From Microbulbifer pacificus (GTDB lineage Bacteria; Pseudomonadota; Gammaproteobacteria; Pseudomonadales; Cellvibrionaceae), in assembly GCF_002959965.1 (NCBI RefSeq), contig NZ_PREV01000027.1:1240001-1304000 (forward strand): DNA of 64,000 nucleotides, in the 5' to 3' direction. Under the pieces are notes generated by a model. It was not told the DNA's origin. It saw only the letters and a program-made list of their open reading frames with translations, and ran no database searches. Of the stretch, positions 55,318-63,719 are shown in pieces. The position numbers and the translations under genes were made by a program. Within the stretch, counting starts at the first letter, position 1. Every line of letters starts with the position of its first letter.

Positions 55318-55457
55318 GGAAGTGTAGCCAGCCACCGCCCCGACCTTCAAGTTCTCCACTGCCCCCTCTGCCGAAGCCACACCCGGGTGTCTAAAAATAG
55401 AGAGAAGATAACAACAGATAGGCGGCACAACCTGACCGCCCGCCAGAGGTAGCAGCC

Positions 55458-56255
55458 ATGAGCGGCAAAAAGCCCAGCAAGTACATCGCCCGCGAACCCG
55501 ATGCCAACGGTTTTATCGAGTACACCGAACTCGAGCACCAGACCTGGCAGCGCCTGATCGAACGCCAGCTGCAAGTCGTGCCCGGTCGCGCCTGCGACGA
55601 ATATCTGAATGGGCTGGAGCTGCTCGACCTCCCCCGTGACCGCATCCCGCAATTAGACGAGGTGAGCGCCGTACTGCGCCGGGAAACCGGCTGGGAATGC
55701 GCGCGGGTGCCCGCACTGATTGGCTTCGAGACCTTCTTCCGCCTTTTATCCGAGCGCAAGTTTCCCGTAGCGACATTTATCCGCACCCCGGAAGAATTCG
55801 ACTATCTGCAGGAGCCGGATATCTTCCACGAAATTTTCGGCCACTGCGCCATGCTCACCAATCCGGCATTTGCCAATTTCACCCAGACCTATGGCGAGCT
55901 CGGTCTGAACGCCTCACCGAAAGAGCGCGCTTACCTCGCACGCCTTTACTGGTTCACCGTGGAATTTGGTCTATTGCAGACCAAAGGCGGCCTGCGCATC
56001 TATGGCGGTGGCATTCTCTCCTCACCGAAAGAAACCCTGTATGCACTGAGCGATGCACCGGTACGCGCACCGTTTGACGTGGTGGATGCACTGCGCACGC
56101 CCTACCGCATTGATATTGTGCAACCCATTTACTACGTACTCAGCGATCTGGAGAACCTGCAGCAACTCACCGAGATCGACCTGATGGCTCGGGTCCGCGA
56201 AGCGATGGCCGCCGGCCTCTACGAACCGCTATTCCCACCCAAAGAAGCCGCCTGA
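55458..56255 (+). CDS. phhA: Phenylalanine 4-monooxygenase PhhA
   Basis: The 265-residue, pterin-dependent, iron enzyme converts phenylalanine to tyrosine. The iron ligands are in EPDIFHEIFGHCAMLTNPAF (two His) and YWFTVEFGLLQT (Glu). YGGGILSSPKETLYAL and the N-terminal HQTWQRLIERQLQ are family segments. Usually phhB (pterin dehydratase) follows, but here a terminator comes next, so phhB must be elsewhere. The adjacent regulator and box define a phenylalanine-degradation locus. Confidence 0.97.
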   Translation: MSGKKPSKYIAREPDANGFIEYTELEHQTWQRLIERQLQVVPGRACDEYLNGLELLDLPRDRIPQLDEVSAVLRRETGWECARVPALIGFETFFRLLSERKFPVATFIRTPEEFDYLQEPDIFHEIFGHCAMLTNPAFANFTQTYGELGLNASPKERAYLARLYWFTVEFGLLQTKGGLRIYGGGILSSPKETLYALSDAPVRAPFDVVDALRTPYRIDIVQPIYYVLSDLENLQQLTEIDLMARVREAMAAGLYEPLFPPKEAA

Positions 56256-56293
56256 TTCTTCAGGACAAATTTCCAACATCCCCCTGTTGATTG

Positions 56294-56316
56294 GCCGGGC
56301 ATTGCCCGGCTTTTTT
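56294..56316 (+). terminator. Rho-independent terminator after phhA
   Basis: GCCGGGC / GCCCGGC forms a 7-bp stem around ATT and is followed by six T residues. Confidence 0.93.
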
Positions 56317-56537
56317 GATGCGGTAAAGACGTAGAGAAAATTCCACTACTGATTCGCCAGATCAGAGATTATCGTTACCGACATGATACGGGGCACAGCA
56401 AAGGATTCTTCCGAGGCTCGCCAAAGTCGGATCTCGCTGCGCCCGCCAAAATCACTGGGGTATTTTGTTGCTAAGGACGGCGAAACCGAACCGTTTTATG
56501 GAACCGATCCCCGCGTTTTCGGGAGATGTTTAGCACT
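56317..56537. other. Intergenic region upstream of the Lrp gene
   Basis: About 220 bp with no gene that I can support. It presumably holds the lrp promoter; no clear -35/-10 pair stands out. Confidence 0.35.
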
Positions 56538-57008
56538 ATGTCCTCACTTGACGCGATTGATCGACAACTTCTTGCCATCCTTCAATCTGATGTTAGTCTC
56601 TCCATCGAAGAGCTGGCCGAGCGCGTGGGCCTTACCAAGACCCCCTGCTGGCGCCGGATACAGAAATTGGAGAAAAGCGGCATCATTCGCCGCAAAGTGG
56701 CACTGCTGGATGCGGAAGTCCTCGGCCTGCCGGTATCGGTTTTCGCCCAGGTAAAAACCAATCAGCACAACGCGGAATGGGCGGATTCCTTTTCCAACGC
56801 CATGGCCGACCTGCCGGAAGTCGTCGACTGCTACCGAATGGCGGGCGACTACGACTACATACTCCGGGTGGTGGTCAGCGACGTAGCCGCCTATGACCGC
56901 TTCTACAAGAAGCTGATCGCCCACGCGGGAATATCCGATGTAGCCTCCAATTTCGCCATGGAGCAGATCAAGAGTTCTACTGAACTGCCCATACCGCCGG
57001 GAGAATAG
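56538..57008 (+). CDS. Lrp/AsnC family transcriptional regulator
   Basis: About 156 residues from the ATG at 56538. The N-terminal HTH is DRQLLAILQSDVSLSIEELAERVGLTKTPCWRRIQKLEKSGII, and the RAM (ligand-binding) domain follows with VDCYRMAGDYDYILRVVV. Such proteins sense amino acids. The PLP enzyme gene lies immediately downstream, although a hairpin separates them; that gene is a possible target. An earlier in-frame ATG at 56526 has no spacing for a ribosome binding site. Confidence 0.93.
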   Translation: MSSLDAIDRQLLAILQSDVSLSIEELAERVGLTKTPCWRRIQKLEKSGIIRRKVALLDAEVLGLPVSVFAQVKTNQHNAEWADSFSNAMADLPEVVDCYRMAGDYDYILRVVVSDVAAYDRFYKKLIAHAGISDVASNFAMEQIKSSTELPIPPGE

Positions 57009-57033
57009 CCCAGCTCAAATAATGCTACGCAAA

Positions 57034-57056
57034 GCCCGCGGGTGATCCCCGCGGGC
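57034..57056 (+). terminator. Strong hairpin between Lrp and PLP enzyme genes
   Basis: GCCCGCGGG pairs with CCCGCGGGC around a 5-nt loop, followed by ACAATTATTTG rather than a pure T run. It is a weak or partial terminator. Confidence 0.6.
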
Positions 57057-57075
57057 ACAATTATTTGAGGTTGCC

Positions 57076-58728
57076 ATGTCCGCAAACGATTCATCAGAAA
57101 TCGATAACAATACCGAATCCCTGCTGCAACGCATTCGCGATAACGTCATCGGCGAGCGCATGCCGCTGCAGACGCCGTTCGGGCAACGCCCACTGATTTA
57201 CGCCGATTACACCGCATCTGGTCGCGCGCTCACGTTTATCGAAGACGCGATCCGCAATCGTGTATTGCCGTGGTACGCCAACACCCACACCGAAACCTCC
57301 GCCACCGGGCGCCAGACCACCGCCTTCCGCGAACAGGCCCGCGCCGCCATTCGCAAATCGGTAAACGCCGGCGACGATCACGCAATCATCTTCTGCGGTG
57401 CCGGCGCCACAGCGGCGGTCAACCGCCTGGTGGATTCCCTCGGCCTGCGCGCCGACGGCTACAGCCGGTTTGGCGGCAGCGCCGGGCAGATTCCCGACGA
57501 CAAACGCCCAGTGGTATTCATCGGTCCCTACGAGCACCACTCCAACGACCTTCCGTGGCGGGAGTCCGTTGCCGACGTCGTCACCATTCCTCTGGATGCC
57601 AACGGCGGTGTTGACCTCAAAGCATTGCAGAGCGCCCTCGACCAGCACGCCGCACGCCCCCTGAAAATCGGCAGTTTCTCCGCGGCCTCAAATGTCACCG
57701 GTATCCGTACCGCAGTCGACGCCGTCACCCGCCTGCTGCACAGAAACGGCGCACTCTCTTTTTGGGATTACGCCGCCGCAGCCCCCTATGTCGGTATCGA
57801 CGTAAAAGGAGAAGACGAGCTCAGCAGCAAAGATGCCCTGTTTATCTCTCCGCACAAATTCGTCGGCGGCCCCGGCACCCCCGGCCTGCTCATCGTGCGC
57901 CGCTCCCTGCTGCCGCAAAGCCAGCCCGCTGTCACCGGCGGCGGCACCGTCTCCTGGGTTAGTCCAGGGCGCCACACCTACCTGCCCGCCGGCGAACGCC
58001 GCGAAGAAGCCGGCACCCCCGCGATCGTCGAGTCCATCCGCGCCGGCATGGCATTCACCCTCAAAGACCAGGTAGGTGCCCACACCATCGAAGCCCGCGA
58101 AGCCCACTGGCTCGCCCGTGCCTTCGCGCGCTGGGGCGGCAACGAAAACATCCAGATCCTCGGCGGCACCGACGCCGAGCGGGTCAGCATCGTCTCTCTG
58201 CACCTGCTGCACGACGGCAAACCCCTGCACCACGGCTTCGTCGTCGCCCTGTTGAACGACCTCTTCGGCATCCAGGTCCGCGGCGGCTGCTCCTGCGCCG
58301 GCCCCTACGGCCACCACCTGCTGCACCTCACCGACGAACAGAGCACCGCCATCGAACAACTCGTCAGCCAAGGTGAAAGCATCCTCAAGCCAGGCTGGGT
58401 GCGCCTCAACTTCAACTACTTCCTCGATGAAGAGACCGTCGATTACCTGATCGACGCCATCGAACTCATCGCCGAATTTGGCCACCGCATGCTGCCTTAC
58501 TACCAGTACGACACCAGCCACGGTGTATGGCGCTACCAGGGCATCAAAGCGGACGAGCCGTTTGCGCTGAGTTTTGACACGGATATTTCCGCTCCCGAGA
58601 AGCTAGGCACACCGCTGAATGAATTTATCCGGCAGGCGCGCCCGATTCTGGAACATCCACCGGGAGAAAAATGCGAACAGCCAATCCTCTCCGAAAAAGG
58701 TGAGAGTTTGCGCTGGTTCAAGCTTTGA
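57076..58728 (+). CDS. Class V aminotransferase / cysteine desulfurase-like PLP enzyme
   Basis: The 550-residue protein has the class V fold: IYADYTASGRALTFIED, IIFCGAGATAAVNRLV, GSFSAASNVTGI, WDYAAAAPYVGIDV and the PLP lysine in FISPHKFVGGPGTPG (Lys261). GGCSCAGPYG (Cys405, Cys407) is where SufS/IscS-like enzymes carry their reactive cysteine. At 550 residues it is longer than the usual 400; the extra C-terminal part (about 440-550) has DEETVDYLIDAIELIAEFG and then an unfamiliar tail. Substrate unknown. The upstream Lrp gene may be its regulator. Confidence 0.85.
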   Translation: MSANDSSEIDNNTESLLQRIRDNVIGERMPLQTPFGQRPLIYADYTASGRALTFIEDAIRNRVLPWYANTHTETSATGRQTTAFREQARAAIRKSVNAGDDHAIIFCGAGATAAVNRLVDSLGLRADGYSRFGGSAGQIPDDKRPVVFIGPYEHHSNDLPWRESVADVVTIPLDANGGVDLKALQSALDQHAARPLKIGSFSAASNVTGIRTAVDAVTRLLHRNGALSFWDYAAAAPYVGIDVKGEDELSSKDALFISPHKFVGGPGTPGLLIVRRSLLPQSQPAVTGGGTVSWVSPGRHTYLPAGERREEAGTPAIVESIRAGMAFTLKDQVGAHTIEAREAHWLARAFARWGGNENIQILGGTDAERVSIVSLHLLHDGKPLHHGFVVALLNDLFGIQVRGGCSCAGPYGHHLLHLTDEQSTAIEQLVSQGESILKPGWVRLNFNYFLDEETVDYLIDAIELIAEFGHRMLPYYQYDTSHGVWRYQGIKADEPFALSFDTDISAPEKLGTPLNEFIRQARPILEHPPGEKCEQPILSEKGESLRWFKL

Positions 58729-58739
58729 TTTGTACCCAA

Positions 58740-58915
58740 CGCTTACGGAGTGCGTAACTCAAAATTGAAGGTCAAGCGTCGGGTACCCATTTTCAGAAGC
58801 GTCGCAAACAGGGACGTTTGCGACGCAGCTTACATGGATGTATTCACAGCGGTTCTGAAAATGGGTACCCGACGCTTGACCGCCACAGTGCCAAACCAGA
58901 GCACCGAAACTCGCA
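58740..58915 (+). repeat. Nested palindromic element, family 1 copy A
   Basis: The core runs 58770-58881: 29-nt arm (58770-58798), inner hairpin of 28 nt (58799-58826; stem GCGTCGCAAAC, loop AGGGAC), 26-nt conserved stretch (58827-58852, with TGTATTCACAGCGG) and the exact 29-nt inverse arm (58853-58881). It is preceded by GCTTACGGAGT and a TTGAAG, and followed by GCCAC and AGCACC. Two relatives lie at 60190-60365 (inverse) and 60372-60540. It sits between the PLP enzyme and the Kef-type gene. Confidence 0.92.
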
Positions 58916-58994
58916 GAGCCCATTGAAAAGCCTGCTGATCCACAACCATAATGCCCTAACAAAGTAATTCTCCAGTCTGCTACAAGGACGCGCA

Positions 58995-60164
58995 GTGCCC
59001 GAGACCTCCCTGTTTCAGTCGTTTTTCCTGATCTTCAGCGGCGCCGCCATCGTCGCCTCACTCGCCCTTTGGGGACGACAACCCTTATTGGTCGCCTACA
59101 TTGCCCTCGGCGTGCTGCTCGGCCCCTCCGTCTTCGGCATCATCGACAACCTCGAACTCATGGCCGAAATGTCCAGCATCGGCATCGTCTTCCTGCTGTT
59201 CCTGCTCGGCCTCGACATGCAGCCCAAAGCGCTCATCTCCGTCCTGCGCAAAGCCACTTTTGTCGGCATCATCAGCTGCGCCATATTCCTTGGTCTCGGC
59301 TACGCCATTGGCAAGCTCTTTGGCTTCACCAGCACCGAATCCTGGGTTATCGGCATGGCCATGATGTTCTCCAGCACCATCATTGGCATCAAACTCCTGC
59401 CTACCACCGTCCTGCACCACAAACATCTCGGTGAAATGATGGTCGGGCTGCTCCTGTTCCAGGACTTCGTCGCCATTACCTGCCTGATGATCCTGCTGAG
59501 TGGTAGCACCGGCTCCGTAGACTTCACCCGCCTCGGCACCTCCTTCGCCGCCCTGCCCCTGCTCATTGCCGTCGCCTGGGCCGCCGTGCGCTACGTGTTG
59601 CAACCACTACTGGCAAAGTTCGACCGCTTCCACGAATACGTATTCCTGCTCGCCCTCGGCTGGTGCATGGGTCTCGCCGAACTCGCTGAAGTCGTCGGCC
59701 TCTCGCGGGAAATCGGCGCGTTTATTGCCGGCATTACCCTCGCTACCAGTCCCATTTCCCAGTACATCGCCCTCAGCCTGAAGCCGTTACGAGACTTCTT
59801 CCTGATCCTCTTCTTCTTCAGCCTCGGCGCCCAGTTCCATCTCGACATGGTGCCGGAAATCGCCCTGCCCGCACTGGTGGCCGCGATTGCCGTACTTACC
59901 ATCAAACCGGTGGTGTTCCGCTACCTGCTGGGGCAACAGAGCGAAAGAACCATTCTCGCGTGGGATATCGGCTTCCGCCTCGGGCAGATCAGCGAATTCT
60001 CGCTGTTGATTGCATACCTGGCCATGAGCCAGCAACTGATCGGCAGCGCTGCCTCACACCTGATCCAGGCGACGGCGATTCTTACCTTCCTGGTTTCTTC
60101 TTATATCGTGGTTTTGAACTTCCCCAATCCGATTGCGATCAAGGACCATCTGCGGCGGGATTGA
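58995..60164 (+). CDS. Kef-type cation:proton antiporter (CPA2 membrane domain)
   Basis: The 389-residue protein has about twelve membrane helices. The CPA2 signatures are visible: YIALGVLLGPSVFG, GIVFLLFLLGLDMQPKAL, GMAMMFSSTIIGIKLLP, MVGLLLFQDFVAI and REIGAFIAGITLA, including the Gln-Asp of the transport site. There is no C-terminal RCK/TrkA-N domain, so it lacks NAD- and glutathione-type gating. It starts with GTG, preceded by AAGGA. Likely a K+ or Na+/H+ antiporter; the ion cannot be told. Repeat elements flank it on both sides. Confidence 0.88.
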   Translation: MPETSLFQSFFLIFSGAAIVASLALWGRQPLLVAYIALGVLLGPSVFGIIDNLELMAEMSSIGIVFLLFLLGLDMQPKALISVLRKATFVGIISCAIFLGLGYAIGKLFGFTSTESWVIGMAMMFSSTIIGIKLLPTTVLHHKHLGEMMVGLLLFQDFVAITCLMILLSGSTGSVDFTRLGTSFAALPLLIAVAWAAVRYVLQPLLAKFDRFHEYVFLLALGWCMGLAELAEVVGLSREIGAFIAGITLATSPISQYIALSLKPLRDFFLILFFFSLGAQFHLDMVPEIALPALVAAIAVLTIKPVVFRYLLGQQSERTILAWDIGFRLGQISEFSLLIAYLAMSQQLIGSAASHLIQATAILTFLVSSYIVVLNFPNPIAIKDHLRRD

Positions 60165-60189
60165 GCTTTTTGGTGTGGTGCTTCGTAGC

Positions 60190-60365
60190 CACGCCTTTTG
60201 GTGCATTGAAGCAGGCCCTGTGGCGGCGGAACACTGGGTGGCTGCTTTCAGGACCGCTGTGAATACATCCCTGTACGCTCTGTCGCAAACGTCCCTGTTT
60301 GCGACAGTCCTGAAAGCAGCCACCCAGCGCTCCACCTTCGATTCCAATTTCATTACTCCGTAAGC
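60190..60365 (-). repeat. Nested palindromic element, family 1 copy B
   Basis: Same layout as copy A, on the opposite strand: arms at 60225-60253 and 60308-60336, inner hairpin 60280-60307 (stem CTGTCGCAAAC, loop AGGGAC in element orientation) and conserved 26-nt stretch 60254-60279. The arm sequences differ from copy A at 10 of 29 positions, yet pair over all 29 (26 Watson-Crick, 3 G.U). The 5' tag GCTTACGGAGT ends at 60365. Confidence 0.92.
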
Positions 60366-60371
60366 GCCATT

Positions 60372-60540
60372 GCTCACGAAGTACATAAATAAGAATTGAA
60401 GGGAAAGTGCTGGGTAACCCTTTTTGAAAGCGTCGGAAACAGGGATGTTTCCGACGCAGCCTACAGGGACGTATTCATGGCGGTTTCAAAAAGGGTTACC
60501 CAGTGCTTTGCCGCCACCACGCCAGCCCAAAGCACCAACG
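60372..60540 (+). repeat. Nested palindromic element, family 1 copy C
   Basis: Arms 60401-60429 and 60484-60512, inner hairpin 60430-60457 (stem GCGTCGGAAAC, loop AGGGAT) and conserved 26-nt stretch 60458-60483. The arms pair at 28 of 29 positions (26 Watson-Crick, 2 G.U, 1 G-G mismatch). It is back to back with copy B; their 5' tags are 6 bp apart. Together they fill the space between the convergent Kef-type and RND genes. Confidence 0.92.
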
Positions 60541-60554
60541 ATGCGGAGTGAAAA

Positions 60555-63500
60555 TCAGGAAGCTGGGCGACTTAAAGCTCGTCCTTTCATCATTCCAAAC
60601 AACGCCGGAATGTCCCGCGAAAACATCAGATACAGACAAGGCACCAGCAGCAACGAAATCGTGGTGGCAGCAAGAATTCCATAGCCAAGAGAAATCGCCA
60701 TGGGAATCATGAATTTTGCCTGCACCGACGTTTCAAAAATCATCGGCATCAGACCACAAAACGTCGTCACCGTAGTCAGAATAATCGGACGGAAACGGCG
60801 GGCAGCAGCGGCCTTGATTGCATCGGTAATCGGCATACCGTCCTCGCGCAAACGGTTCCCGTACTCGATCATCACCAGCGTATCGTTGATCACAACCCCC
60901 GCCAGCGCCACCATCCCCAGCATGCTCACCATACTGAGCCCGTAACCCATCACCAGATGCCCCAGCAGCGCACCGATCACACCAAACGGAATCGCCACCA
61001 TCACCGTCAACGGCTGAATGTAACTTTTCAGCGGAATCGCCAGCAGGAAATACAACACCGCCAACGTCAGTGAAAACGTAACGCCGAGAGAAGAAAGCCC
61101 CTCCCGCTCCTCCGCCTGACGCCCCTCGTACGAAAGGGAAAGACCCGGATACTGCGCGCGCAACTGCGGCATCACGCTCTGGTTCAGCTCATTGATTACC
61201 AGCGCCGCCTGATCCGCCGGCTCCACGTTCGCCGTCACCGTCATCACCCGGCGGCCCTCGCGGCGATTGATGGTCGCATAGGCACGGCCCTGCTCGATCT
61301 CCACCAGATCCGGCAGAGGCAACCAAAGCCCATTGCCCGCACGGATCATGATGTTGTTTACATCGTCCAGGGTGACCCGCTCCTCCTCTGGTAAACGCAC
61401 CATCACCTTCACCTGATCGCGTCCGCGCTGCTGACGGAAGGCCTCCGCACCGTACAGCGAGGCACGCAGCTGGCGACCGATATCTTCGGCGGTAAGACCG
61501 AGGCTTTTTGCCGTGTCGGTGAGAGTGAGATCGAGCTGGCGCTTGCCCTGGGAAACACCCGCGTCGATGTCGCCAACCGCGGGAAAGCCTTTCAGCGCGT
61601 CCGCCAGTTGGTGCGCCGCCTGCTCCAGAAGATCCGTATCGGTGTGACGCAGCTCCACCGTCAATGCCGGCCCCGCGCCGGGGCCACCGCGATCACTGGC
61701 GAAGCTTGAGTGCAACGCACCGGGTACGGGACCCACTGCACGGCGCCAGCGGCTGACAAATTCGCCGGTGGTCACGCTGCGCTGGTCTCCCGGGGTCAGA
61801 TAGACGTCCACCTGCACCGAGTCATTGCGAATCAGGCCGCGCATGCCAATAAAGAAACCCTCGCGACCAGTTTCCTCGAGAATCTCATCCGCGGCATTCA
61901 TGATCTGTTGGCGCGCGCGATCCAGTTGCGCTTCCGCGGTACCCGGCGGGAAAGTGACCTCCACCCGCCCGGAATCCCGCTCCACTTTCGGCATCAACGT
62001 AAAACCCATGCGTCCGCTGGCTGCGTAGCCGCTCATCACAATCAGAATCGCTACCGAAATGGCGATGGTGATGTAACGGTGGCGCACGCACAGATCCAGC
62101 GCGGGTTTAAAGCGCTTATCGACAAACCGATCGAGGCTGCGGGCAATCATTTTCTGACGCGCGGCAAACCGGCGTGCGGAGCGGCTCTTGTAGCCGCGCT
62201 TGGAGTACGCGAGGTGCGCGGGCAGGATGAACAGCGCCTCCACCCAGGAAATCGTAAATACCGCCCCCACCACAAACGGAATCACCCCGAAAATTTTTCC
62301 CATAAAACCGGGCAGTTCCATCAGCGGGATAAACGCAACGATATTGGTGAGAATGGCGAAGGTCAGCGGCACGGCAACCTGTCGCGCACCGGCCACCGCC
62401 GCCTCGAAATTGCTGTAGCCTCGCTGGCGCCACTCGTGAATGTTTTCCCCGGCAATAATCGCGTCGTCCACCACGATCCCGAGCGCAATGATGAACGCAA
62501 ACATGCTGACCATATTGACGGAAATGTCCATCGCCGGCAGGAACAGCAGCGCGCCGAGGAAACTGGTGGGAATACCGAGAGTGACCCAGAATGCGAGGCG
62601 CAATTCGAGAAACGCGCCGAGCACCACAAACACCAGCAAAAGACCGAGAAAACCGTTTTTCAACAACAGCGCCAGGCGCTCTTTGAAGATTTCCGAATCG
62701 TCGTCGCGCACGCTCACATGAATTCCCGGCGGCAGGGTTTCCCGTAGTTCCGCCAGTACCTCGTGGGTGGCGTCGCTGACGCTCATGGGGGTCTGATCAC
62801 CGATGCGGAAGACGTCGATGCCCGCCGCGGGCTCGCCGTTGAACACCATGTTGCGCGGCTCGTCCACGAGCGCGTCGCGGATACTGGCAATATCCCGCAG
62901 ACGCACGGTGCCGCCGCCATCGCTGCGGGCCACCGGAATTTCGCCAAATTGACGCGCCCAGTCCTTGCGCTCCGTCACCCGCACCAGAATCTCGCCAGCT
63001 TCCGATTTCACGCCTCCCGCCGGCACATCCACCGCGGCGTTACGCACCAGTGTTGCGATATCCGGCAGCGAGAGGTTGTAGCGGCGCAGGTCGTCGCGGT
63101 CGACTTCGATCGCCACCTCATAATCCTTTACCCCGTAGGCCTCAATCTGGGTGATGTCCGGGTGCGCTTCCAGTTTGTCGTACACCTGCATAACGAATTC
63201 GCGCAGGGTGCGCTCGTCAACATTGCCGTGAATGACGAGGTCCAGCACATCGCGCTTGCGCTCTGCGAGGCTGACCTGAGGACGCTCGATATCCGAGGGA
63301 AAGGTACTCACTCGGTCGATGGCCGCCTGCACATCCTGGAAGACTTTGTTGCCGTTCGCATCCTCGTCCAGTTCCAGGGTGAGACTGGCATTGCCCTCGC
63401 CGGCGCTGCCGCGCAGCTCCTTGATCCCTTCGAGACCGGTAATGGCCTGTTCCGCCGGCACCAGCACTCCGCGCTCCACTTCCTCCGGGCTCGCGCCGGG

Positions 63501-63719
63501 ATAGGAGATGTTGACGGTAACCATATCCAGGGCGAAATCGGGAAAGACCTCTTTCTTGATTGCGAAGGCAAAAAACAGTCCGCCGATCAGGAATACCAAC
63601 ATCAACAGATTGGCGGTTACATGGTTGTGGGTCATCCAGGCGATGGCACCGTGCCGGGTATCCACCGGCGGGCGCGGACGCTTGCCATCAAAGGGTTTGA
63701 GATCGGTATTACTGCTCAT
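60555..63719 (-). CDS. RND-family efflux transporter permease (HAE1-like)
   Basis: The 1054-residue permease has the twelve-helix, two-large-loop layout. The first helix is THNHVTANLLMLVFLIGGLFF; PDFALDMVTVNISYPGASPEEVE follows. The proton-relay aspartates are in ALGIVVDDAIIAGENIHEW (helix 4), and MALAGVVINDTLVMIEYGNRLR lies in helix 10. It resembles AcrB-type permeases of the less studied heavy-metal/hydrophobe group. The adaptor gene overlaps it upstream by 4 nt (ATGA). No outer-membrane channel is in the window. Confidence 0.93.
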   Translation of the reverse strand: MSSNTDLKPFDGKRPRPPVDTRHGAIAWMTHNHVTANLLMLVFLIGGLFFAFAIKKEVFPDFALDMVTVNISYPGASPEEVERGVLVPAEQAITGLEGIKELRGSAGEGNASLTLELDEDANGNKVFQDVQAAIDRVSTFPSDIERPQVSLAERKRDVLDLVIHGNVDERTLREFVMQVYDKLEAHPDITQIEAYGVKDYEVAIEVDRDDLRRYNLSLPDIATLVRNAAVDVPAGGVKSEAGEILVRVTERKDWARQFGEIPVARSDGGGTVRLRDIASIRDALVDEPRNMVFNGEPAAGIDVFRIGDQTPMSVSDATHEVLAELRETLPPGIHVSVRDDDSEIFKERLALLLKNGFLGLLLVFVVLGAFLELRLAFWVTLGIPTSFLGALLFLPAMDISVNMVSMFAFIIALGIVVDDAIIAGENIHEWRQRGYSNFEAAVAGARQVAVPLTFAILTNIVAFIPLMELPGFMGKIFGVIPFVVGAVFTISWVEALFILPAHLAYSKRGYKSRSARRFAARQKMIARSLDRFVDKRFKPALDLCVRHRYITIAISVAILIVMSGYAASGRMGFTLMPKVERDSGRVEVTFPPGTAEAQLDRARQQIMNAADEILEETGREGFFIGMRGLIRNDSVQVDVYLTPGDQRSVTTGEFVSRWRRAVGPVPGALHSSFASDRGGPGAGPALTVELRHTDTDLLEQAAHQLADALKGFPAVGDIDAGVSQGKRQLDLTLTDTAKSLGLTAEDIGRQLRASLYGAEAFRQQRGRDQVKVMVRLPEEERVTLDDVNNIMIRAGNGLWLPLPDLVEIEQGRAYATINRREGRRVMTVTANVEPADQAALVINELNQSVMPQLRAQYPGLSLSYEGRQAEEREGLSSLGVTFSLTLAVLYFLLAIPLKSYIQPLTVMVAIPFGVIGALLGHLVMGYGLSMVSMLGMVALAGVVINDTLVMIEYGNRLREDGMPITDAIKAAAARRFRPIILTTVTTFCGLMPMIFETSVQAKFMIPMAISLGYGILAATTISLLLVPCLYLMFSRDIPALFGMMKGRALSRPAS

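Noticed and set aside
55318..55457. Sigma-54 promoter for phhA
   Set aside because: No GG-N10-GC pair in the TGGCAC-N5-TTGC context was found.
58740..60540. Integron attC sites as an explanation for the family 1 palindromes
   Set aside because: The RYYYAAC/GTTRRRY end boxes and the extrahelical base pattern are absent, and no integrase or cassette array is present.
58740..60540. Terminators as an explanation for the family 1 palindromes
   Set aside because: No T run follows either arm, and copy A lies upstream of a gene in the same direction.
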